9,602 bases of DNA from an uncultured Lachnospiraceae bacterium (lineage in GTDB: Bacteria > Bacillota > Clostridia > Lachnospirales > Lachnospiraceae), in NCBI GenBank assembly GCA_958405355.1, contig CATYEA010000064.1, forward strand, positions 1-9,602. Reading direction: 5' to 3'. The number at the start of each line of letters is the position of its first letter. Position 1 is the stretch's first letter. Below, one piece after another: positions 1 to 5,006 of this stretch. The notes under the pieces were generated by a model. That model had not been told where the DNA came from, did not search any database, and saw only the letters and a list, made by a program, of their open reading frames with translations. The position numbers and the translations under genes were made by a program.

Positions 1-416
1 CCGGAAAGAGCTATGGCCCGACGGCGACGATCGTAGCTTTGGTAATTGCTGCTGCGCCATATGTGGCGAGAATGATTGAATCTTCGCTGCTGGAAGTGGA
101 CCCGGGAGTGATCGAGGCGGCTTTGAGTATGGGAGCCTCCACAAAAACGATTATCCTTAAAGTTCTTATTCCGGAAGCAAAGACATCATTGATCGTGGGA
201 TGTACCATCGTTGTCGGAACGATTCTTGGATATTCAGCCATGGCCGGAGCTCTTGGCGGCGGCGGCCTGGGAGATATCGCCATTCGTTATGGTTATAACC
301 GTTATCAGTTTGATATTCTTATTGTGACGGTTGTTCTGCTCGTAATTTTGGTGCAGATTTTCCAGGTGATCGGAATGAAGATTTCCAAGAAGACAGATAA
401 AAGGATACGGGAGTAG
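1..416 (+). CDS. metI: methionine ABC transporter permease MetI, 3' part (5' end outside window)
   Basis: This is the inner-membrane permease subunit of the MetNIQ D/L-methionine importer. The reading frame is already open at base 3, and 137 residues are visible up to the TAG at 414-416, so the start lies upstream. Visible residues 38-60 form the EAA loop that docks on the ATPase (EAALSMGAS...KVLIPEA). It is followed by the family hallmark GYSAMAGALGGGGLGD and then AIRYGYNRYQ, which is very typical of MetI rather than of other permeases. Three hydrophobic stretches are seen: about residues 9-25, 62-84 and 104-128. The tail is basic (KISKKTDKR), as expected on the cytoplasmic side. metQ begins 26 bases downstream on the same strand, which supports a metN-metI-metQ operon; metN would lie upstream. 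Confidence in the family is high. Methionine as substrate is inferred from family resemblance and the metQ neighbour. Confidence 0.93.
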   Translation, partial: GKSYGPTATIVALVIAAAPYVARMIESSLLEVDPGVIEAALSMGASTKTIILKVLIPEAKTSLIVGCTIVVGTILGYSAMAGALGGGGLGDIAIRYGYNRYQFDILIVTVVLLVILVQIFQVIGMKISKKTDKRIRE

Positions 417-441
417 ACGAAAAAGGAAAGGAAGAATAAAA

Positions 442-1335
442 ATGAAAAAAGGATTGGCTTTAGTACTGGCTGCAGCATTTTGTGTAGCAGCAGTAACAGG
501 ATGCGGAAGCTCTTCAAAAGAGACAACAGCAGAAACAAAGGCTGAAACAAGTGCAGAAACAACAGCAGAGACAGGAGAAGAGGCAAGCGGCGCAGCAGAA
601 GCTGGAACAAAATTAACAATAGCAGCAAGCCCGACACCTCATGCTGAGATTTTAAATGCTGCAAAAGAGTTAATGGCTGAAAAAGGTATTGAACTGGAAG
701 TCATTGAATTTACAGATTATGTTCAGCCAAATAAAGTTGTAGATGCAGGCGATGTGGATGCAAACTATTTCCAGCATTTCCCATACCTGGAAAACTTCAA
801 TGTAGAACAGGGAACAAAGCTTGTTTCCGCAGGTGCTATTCACTATGAACCACTGGGAATCTATCCTGGAAAATCCAATGATTTAGCAAACATCCCGGAT
901 GGCGCTGAAATCATTGTTCCAAATGATGCAACAAACGAAGCAAGAGCTTTACTTCTTCTTGAAGCAAACGGTATCATCACATTAAAAGAAGATGCCGGTT
1001 TAAATGCTACAGCAAATGATATTGCTGAAAATCCTCACAATGTCAATATCGTTGAGATGGAAGCAGCACAGATTGCCAGAGCAGTAGAAGATGCAGATTT
1101 TGTTGTATTAAATGGAAACTATGCACTTCAGGCAAACTTCAGCGTTGAAAAAGATGCTTTAGCTAAAGAAGAAGCAGATTCTGAAGCAGCTCAGACCTAT
1201 GCAAATATTATTGCAGTTCGTGAAGGTGACGAAGAAAGAGAAGAAATTAAGACTTTAGTAGAAGTTCTTAAGAGTGATGAAATCAAATCCTTCATCGAAA
1301 CAACATATGAAGGTGCTGTATTACCAATTGAATAA
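442..1335 (+). CDS. metQ: methionine-binding lipoprotein MetQ (NlpA family)
   Basis: This is the extracytoplasmic solute-binding lipoprotein that delivers methionine to MetNI, 297 aa. Residues 1-20 are a lipoprotein signal peptide (MKK, a hydrophobic core, then the lipobox VTGC with the lipidated Cys21). Residues 22-55 are a low-complexity Thr/Glu/Ala/Ser linker that tethers the domain to the membrane. The NlpA fold begins near residue 57 (KLTIAASPTPHAEIL). It carries the family signatures QPNKVVDAGDVDANYFQHFP (95-114), HYEPLGIYP (134-142) and NDATNEARALLLLEANG (161-177). The ATG at 442 is preceded by an AGGAAAGGA-like ribosome binding site near 425-433. The gene lies 26 bases after metI and is probably co-transcribed with it. 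Codons end mostly in A or T (many gca, aca, gaa), unlike the more GC-rich end of metI, which may reflect high expression. Binding of methionine rather than another small ligand is inferred from the family and operon. Confidence 0.95.
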   Translation: MKKGLALVLAAAFCVAAVTGCGSSSKETTAETKAETSAETTAETGEEASGAAEAGTKLTIAASPTPHAEILNAAKELMAEKGIELEVIEFTDYVQPNKVVDAGDVDANYFQHFPYLENFNVEQGTKLVSAGAIHYEPLGIYPGKSNDLANIPDGAEIIVPNDATNEARALLLLEANGIITLKEDAGLNATANDIAENPHNVNIVEMEAAQIARAVEDADFVVLNGNYALQANFSVEKDALAKEEADSEAAQTYANIIAVREGDEEREEIKTLVEVLKSDEIKSFIETTYEGAVLPIE

Positions 1336-1347
1336 TTCATGCGGCAG

Positions 1348-1412
1348 CCAGAAGAAACATGCTCTGTAGTTTTTTCTGGTTTACCTGGGGCGGCCGGAGT
1401 TTTTCGGCCGCC
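1348..1412 (+). terminator. hairpin pair after metQ, probable operon terminator
   Basis: Two consecutive hairpins follow the metQ stop. The first pairs CCAGAAGAAA (1348-1357) with TTTTTTCTGG (1370-1379), with one G-T wobble. The second is a perfect 8-bp GC-rich stem, GGCGGCCG (1389-1396) with CGGCCGCC (1405-1412), around an 8-base loop. Neither is followed by a long T-run, since the T stretches lie inside the stem or loop. Termination is therefore likely but possibly incomplete, and some read-through into the gene at 1446 is possible. Confidence 0.55.
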
Positions 1413-1445
1413 ATTTGTATACATATACTGAAGGAGAGAAGGTAC

Positions 1446-2129
1446 ATGGAAAATCTCTTAAACAGTCTGAGAAGGGAAAATAAAGAACGGGAGAGACGTC
1501 TGAACGTCAATGACAGAAAGCTTTTGTCGGATATGGTCGGTTATATGAAAACCCAGAAAATATGTGATTATGACATTGAACAGGTGCGTAAGACCATCAT
1601 CCGGAACACCCTGCGTTCTTATAATAAACGAAAAAATCTGGAAAGCTTATCCGGTGGAGATTACCGGGAATATTGTAATAAACTTTGTGAAAATATGCGC
1701 CATGCCTCAGCAAAAGAACTTATTTTATCCAGAGGTGTGACGATTATATATGCGCTGGCGCTGATGTATGTGGTACGTTTGATCGATACCCTGATTGCCG
1801 GCGGAAATTTCTTCAAAAATCCGGTGGAAATAAATTTGGGATATCTGTCAGCGACAGCGGCGATTCTTTTGGGAACCGTTTTCATTTATCTCTATGTATC
1901 CGGAATATTAAAGACGAAAACAAATACTATGACAAACCAGCAGATGGCGGGGCTTCTTGTTTTAATTGCTATTATTGTGATCGCCGCTTATGGCGGAGTA
2001 TACTTTTTATCGGATATTCATTTATTTGATATTCAGTGGTGGATTCCGGTGGTTATTATCGTTGTTCTGTGGGTTTTGTTCAAAATATTGTACATTCAAT
2101 ATGAAAATCAGATGGCGAAAGAGGCTTGA
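1446..2129 (+). CDS. uncharacterised four-helix membrane protein with charged N-terminal domain
   Basis: I do not recognise this 227-aa protein and assign no function. The frame is open upstream, but the ATG at 1446 is chosen because AAGGAG (1431-1436) sits nine bases before it; upstream starts would fall in the metQ terminator. Residues 1-95 are soluble, helical and highly charged, with Lys/Arg/Glu-rich stretches at 9-25 and 48-66 and the short motif GGDYREYCNKLCENM (70-84). Four hydrophobic helices follow at about 98-118, 132-153, 167-188 and 199-217, then a short charged tail. The layout of a small helical cytoplasmic domain plus a few membrane helices loosely resembles Firmicutes DUF1129-like or HAAS-type membrane proteins, but I see no decisive motif. 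It lies between the metQ hairpins and the thrC promoter, so it may be its own unit or expressed by read-through from metIQ. No clear promoter of its own was found. Confidence 0.8.
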   Translation: MENLLNSLRRENKERERRLNVNDRKLLSDMVGYMKTQKICDYDIEQVRKTIIRNTLRSYNKRKNLESLSGGDYREYCNKLCENMRHASAKELILSRGVTIIYALALMYVVRLIDTLIAGGNFFKNPVEINLGYLSATAAILLGTVFIYLYVSGILKTKTNTMTNQQMAGLLVLIAIIVIAAYGGVYFLSDIHLFDIQWWIPVVIIVVLWVLFKILYIQYENQMAKEA

Positions 2130-2154
2130 AGCCTGATTCATACTGTGATATACT
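2126..2154 (+). promoter_or_regulatory. thrC promoter (sigma-A type, extended -10)
   Basis: TTGAAG (2126-2131) and TATACT (2149-2154) are separated by exactly 17 bases, with an extended -10 TG at 2146-2147. Transcription would start near 2161, leaving a leader of about 33 bases. The -35 overlaps the stop codon of the upstream membrane protein (TGA, 2127-2129). thrC therefore appears to have its own promoter despite following closely. Confidence 0.7.
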
Positions 2155-2193
2155 AAAGTGCACATTTGTTTGATAGAGAAAGAGGGAAAAAAG

Positions 2194-3684
2194 ATGAATT
2201 TGACATATACCAGCACACGGGGACATGGTGAAACGGTGACGGCCTCTCAGGCAATTTTAAAAGGTCTTGCAGATGACGGCGGTTTATTTGTCCCAACATC
2301 TTTACCAAAATTGGAAGTACCGGTAGAAAAATTAGCAGGCATGAGCTATCAGGAAGTGGCTTATGAAGTGATGAAGCTCTTTTTGACAGATTTTACCGAA
2401 GAAGAGCTGAAAAACTGTATTGCCAATGCTTATGATTCCAAATTCGACACAGAAGTGATCGCACCTCTGGTACAGGCGGACGGCGCCTATTTCCTGGAAC
2501 TTTTCCACGGCAATACGATTGCATTTAAAGATATGGCTTTATCCATCTTACCGCATTTGATGACAACGGCTGCAAAGAAAAATAATGTGAATAATGAGAT
2601 TGTTATTCTGACAGCCACATCCGGAGATACAGGTAAAGCAGCGATGGCTGGTTTTGCAGATGTTCCGGGGACACGGATCATCGTATTTTATCCAAAGGAT
2701 GGTGTAAGTCCGGTTCAGGAAAAACAGATGGTTACCCAGAAGGGTGATAATACATTTGTTGTGGGAATTGAAGGAAATTTTGACGATGCTCAGACTGGCG
2801 TGAAGAAGATGTTTAATGATCAGAAGCTGGCTGAGGAACTGGCTGCATCTGGTTTCCAGTTTTCTTCCGCAAATTCAATCAATATTGGACGTCTGGTGCC
2901 TCAGATCGTTTATTATGTATATGCCTATGCTACACTGGTAAAAAATGAGCAGATTAAGAATGGCGATTTGATCAACATCACTGTACCGACCGGAAACTTT
3001 GGAAATATTCTGGCGGCTTATTATGCAAAACTCATCGGCCTTCCGGTAGATAAATTAATCTGTGCATCCAATACAAATAAAGTATTGTTTGATTTCTTTA
3101 CAACAGGTACTTATGATAAAAAGCGCGAGTTCACTGTAACATCTTCGCCATCAATGGATATTTTAATTTCCAGTAACCTGGAACGTCTCATCTATCGTAT
3201 TGCAGGAAATGATGCTCAGAAGAATGCAGCGATGATGCAGGCTCTTTCCGGTGAAGGAGAATATACCATCACAGAAGAAATGAAAAAGGGTCTGGTAGAT
3301 TTCTATGGCAATTATGCTGATGAAAAGGAAACAGCCGAGGCTATTAAAAACCTTTACGAAAATACCGGGTATGTGATTGATACACATACAGCCGTTGCAG
3401 CTTCAGTTTATAAAAAATATGTGGCGGATACAAAGGATACAAAGCCGACAGTTATTGCATCCACAGCCAGCCCATATAAATTTGCCCGCAGCGTTATGAC
3501 AGCCATTGATGAAAAATATGACGCTCTTGGGGAATTTGAATTAGTAGATGAACTGGTGAAACTTTCCAATACAGCGGAACCGGAAGCTGTCAAAGAAATC
3601 CGTACAGCTCCGGTACGCCATAACAACGTATGTGCCGTAGACGCTATGGAAGCAACGGTAAAACAGTGGCTTGGAATTAAATAA
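2194..3684 (+). CDS. thrC: threonine synthase
   Basis: A PLP-dependent enzyme that converts O-phospho-L-homoserine and water to L-threonine and phosphate, the last step of threonine synthesis in the cytoplasm. The product is 496 aa, the usual length of the long (E. coli/fungal-like) ThrC class. The N-terminus YTSTRGHGETVTASQAILKG is typical of that class. The PLP lysine is K112 in HGNTIAFKDMAL (105-116). Other hallmarks are ATSGDTGKAA (141-150), FSSANSINIGRLVPQ (223-237) and the phosphate-binding loop PTGNFGN (265-271). The ATG at 2194 is chosen because GAGGG (2182-2186) lies eight bases upstream; the frame is open further up but without a ribosome site. The gene has its own promoter and a strong terminator, so it seems monocistronic. 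No leader peptide or riboswitch is visible in its short untranslated region. Confidence 0.97.
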   Translation: MNLTYTSTRGHGETVTASQAILKGLADDGGLFVPTSLPKLEVPVEKLAGMSYQEVAYEVMKLFLTDFTEEELKNCIANAYDSKFDTEVIAPLVQADGAYFLELFHGNTIAFKDMALSILPHLMTTAAKKNNVNNEIVILTATSGDTGKAAMAGFADVPGTRIIVFYPKDGVSPVQEKQMVTQKGDNTFVVGIEGNFDDAQTGVKKMFNDQKLAEELAASGFQFSSANSINIGRLVPQIVYYVYAYATLVKNEQIKNGDLINITVPTGNFGNILAAYYAKLIGLPVDKLICASNTNKVLFDFFTTGTYDKKREFTVTSSPSMDILISSNLERLIYRIAGNDAQKNAAMMQALSGEGEYTITEEMKKGLVDFYGNYADEKETAEAIKNLYENTGYVIDTHTAVAASVYKKYVADTKDTKPTVIASTASPYKFARSVMTAIDEKYDALGEFELVDELVKLSNTAEPEAVKEIRTAPVRHNNVCAVDAMEATVKQWLGIK

Positions 3685-3697
3685 AGCGATTAAAAAT

Positions 3698-3754
3698 AAG
3701 GGAATGTCATTCAGACGCTAAAACTTGGCGGTCTGATGACATTCCCTTTGTTTT
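3698..3754. terminator. bidirectional intrinsic terminator between thrC and the convergent GDPD gene
   Basis: A long stem pairs 3698-3716 (AAGGGAATGTCATTCAGAC) with 3731-3748 (GTCTGATGACATTCCCTT), with a single bulged T and a loop of about 14 bases. On the plus strand it is followed by TTGTTTT (3748-3754). On the minus strand it is followed by TTATTTTTA (complement of 3691-3699). It can therefore end both thrC and the opposing gene, whose stop codon begins at 3755. Confidence 0.88.
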
Positions 3755-4592
3755 AAGGCTCAATGCCTTCAAATATGATCATATCTGCATTATTTCGGAC
3801 GGCATCATAAGCGTCCATCGTATTGATAGTCCAGAGAGCCAGACGTGCCTGAAACAGATGGCAGTTAATCCGGACCATCGGATTTTTGTAATCTGTGTAT
3901 TTGTAAGATATAAAGTCCGGACGGGCTAAAAAGTTAGAGCCTAAAACAGTAATCATGAATAATACCAGATCACAATGGGGTTTTTCTTTAAAAAAGTTAC
4001 AGGAGAGCTGTCCACGTAAAATCTTAGGCTCATTTTTTCGGAACCATCTAAGAGCCAGGGGATTAAAGGATTCCAGGATATATTTACCGTTATAGCCGCG
4101 CATGGTTTTGGAGAAAATACGGCATAAACGGTCACAGGTATGTGCTTCTGTTTTCAGTTCGATCAGAAGCGGAACTTTGCCGTCGACCAGTTCAAGGACT
4201 TCCTGGAGCGTCGGTATTTTTTCGTCCGTGCCGAGCAGTGTATACTGGCGGATTTCCTTGAGAGTCATGTCTTTAATATCTCGTTCCACATGGCACATTC
4301 GGTAAAGGGTATCGTCGTGGTGAATGACCAGTTCATTATCCGCGGTCAGATGAACATCCAGTTCAATACCGTAGCCTTTGTCCACAGCTGCCTTAAAAGC
4401 AGGAAGGGAATTTTCCGGTACGCCCCACAGATTGTCGTGGAGGCCGCGGTGAGCATAGTCCCAGTGCATGAAAGGCGCCCATTTTTTTTGATGATCCAGC
4501 ATCAGACGGGGACAGATGAGAAAAAGAATGGCCCCGCAAAATACTGTCAATAAATGTGTAATTGATTGGGTAAGTTTTGAAAGTTTTTTCAT
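3753..4592 (-). CDS. membrane-anchored glycerophosphodiester phosphodiesterase (GDPD family)
   Basis: Predicted to hydrolyse glycerophosphodiesters to glycerol 3-phosphate and an alcohol. With the start at 4592 the product is 279 aa. A longer form from 4604 adds MRFT but lacks a ribosome site, whereas GATGAGG (4599-4605 on the complement) lies six bases before the chosen ATG. Residues 11-27 form one membrane helix after a basic start (MKKLSK). The GDPD barrel follows with its signatures: AHRG (47-50, H48/R49), VPENSLPAF (58-66, E60), GIELDVHLTADNELVIHHDDTL (E77, D79, H91/H92, D93), IPTLQEVLEL (126-135) and LLIELK (142-147). All expected metal and catalytic residues appear present. It is transcribed away from the 6S RNA gene and converges on thrC. 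The single helix and basic N-terminus could place the catalytic domain outside the membrane, but the topology is not certain. The natural substrate (phospholipid or teichoic acid derived) cannot be read from the sequence. Confidence 0.92.
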   Translation of the reverse strand: MKKLSKLTQSITHLLTVFCGAILFLICPRLMLDHQKKWAPFMHWDYAHRGLHDNLWGVPENSLPAFKAAVDKGYGIELDVHLTADNELVIHHDDTLYRMCHVERDIKDMTLKEIRQYTLLGTDEKIPTLQEVLELVDGKVPLLIELKTEAHTCDRLCRIFSKTMRGYNGKYILESFNPLALRWFRKNEPKILRGQLSCNFFKEKPHCDLVLFMITVLGSNFLARPDFISYKYTDYKNPMVRINCHLFQARLALWTINTMDAYDAVRNNADMIIFEGIEP

Positions 4593-4629
4593 TGTAAACC
4601 TCATCTTATATGTAAATTTGCATATACTA

Positions 4630-4658
4630 ATAGTATCACGGAGCGAAAGAAAAGTCCA
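4630..4658 (-). promoter_or_regulatory. candidate promoter of the GDPD gene
   Basis: On the minus strand TGGACT (4653-4658) and TACTAT (4630-4635) are 17 bases apart, with an extended -10 TG (GTGATACTAT). Each hexamer matches the sigma-A consensus at four of six positions. The start would be near 4623, about 30 bases before the chosen ATG. Confidence 0.5.
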
Positions 4659-4673
4659 TACAGATGAAAGTCA

Positions 4674-4690
4674 ATGACATTTTTTGTCAT
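4674..4690. repeat. perfect 6-bp inverted repeat between divergent promoters, possible operator
   Basis: ATGACA (4674-4679) and TGTCAT (4685-4690) flank a T5 spacer. The repeat lies about 16 bases upstream of the GDPD -35 and 25 bases upstream of the 6S RNA -35. This is a typical place for a dimeric regulator to act on both. No cognate regulator is in the window, and chance occurrence in AT-rich DNA is possible. Confidence 0.4.
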
Positions 4691-4714
4691 ATAAAGTATC
4701 TGTGTTATTGATAC

Positions 4715-4743
4715 TTGAATTTTAAATGCATATAGGATATAAT
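4715..4743 (+). promoter_or_regulatory. promoter of the 6S RNA gene (sigma-A type)
   Basis: TTGAAT (4715-4720) and a perfect TATAAT (4738-4743) are separated by exactly 17 bases. Transcription would begin near 4750, just before the closing stem of the 6S RNA. This is one of the best sigma-A promoters in the window, which suits an abundant structural RNA. Confidence 0.82.
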
Positions 4744-4749
4744 AAATGA

Positions 4750-4935
4750 AGAAAATAGCCTGGGGTGTACGATGATCCTGCTGTTTTGAACCTACATTAT
4801 TTTGTACGGGATACCATATATTAAGAATATGTCAGGCCTCCGTTTGCAGTGGAAGACAGAAAACTTGATGAGGTAACCCACTTGGCGTCGGGTTAGGCGT
4901 CAAAAGGCAGGAGACGGCACTCTGGGTATATATGA
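4750..4935 (+). ncRNA. ssrS: 6S RNA (Firmicutes type)
   Basis: A rod-shaped RNA of about 185 nt that binds the sigma-A RNA polymerase holoenzyme and damps transcription in stationary phase. The motif GTTTTGAACCTAC followed by TGTACGGGATACC is characteristic of Firmicutes 6S RNA. The strand folds back on itself. The closing stem pairs 4755-4767 with 4918-4929 (one bulged G and several G-T pairs). Then CCTGC (4777-4781) pairs with GCAGG (4907-4911), AACC (4789-4792) with GGTT (4891-4894), and GGGATACC (4808-4815) with GGTAACCC (4872-4879, one mismatch). The interval between the second and third stems (4782-4788 opposite 4895-4906) would be the central bubble that mimics an open promoter. A consensus promoter lies immediately upstream and an intrinsic terminator downstream. 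The exact 3' end is inferred, since the primary transcript probably runs to about 4972 and is trimmed. No open frame of consequence lies inside it. Confidence 0.85.
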
Positions 4936-4944
4936 AATGATTAC

Positions 4945-4975
4945 AAAAGACGGTATGTTTACCGTCTTTTTCTTT
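4945..4975 (+). terminator. intrinsic terminator of the 6S RNA gene
   Basis: A perfect 11-bp stem, AAAAGACGGTA (4945-4955) with TACCGTCTTTT (4960-4970), encloses a TGTT loop and is followed by TCTTT. The AAAAGACGGTA/TACCGTCTTTT form is a classic strong terminator. It lies between the 6S RNA and the SpoIID-domain gene. Confidence 0.9.
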
Positions 4976-5006
4976 GTTATGGGGGTTGAAAGGAGCTGAT
5001 CTGTTT

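Noticed and set aside
305..664. 119-codon Leu-rich open frame on the minus strand
   Set aside because: The Leu/Leu runs are the antisense reading of the repetitive MetQ linker and signal region, so this is a compositional artefact.
1401..1429. TATACT (1424-1429) as a promoter for the membrane protein
   Set aside because: The position for its -35 is TTTTCG inside the GC-rich hairpin, and the start point would fall in the ribosome binding site.
1359..1445. Upstream in-frame extension of the four-helix membrane protein
   Set aside because: It would begin within the hairpins after metQ and has no ribosome site, whereas AAGGAG precedes the ATG at 1446.
4140..4553. 137-codon open frame on the plus strand inside the GDPD gene
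   Set aside because: Antisense to a gene with complete GDPD motifs, and no family features are visible.
4750..4935. Alternative reading of the structured interval as a riboswitch controlling the SpoIID-domain gene
   Set aside because: The TTTTGAACC motif, full-length rod fold, consensus promoter and own terminator fit 6S RNA better. No known ligand-core motif was recognised.
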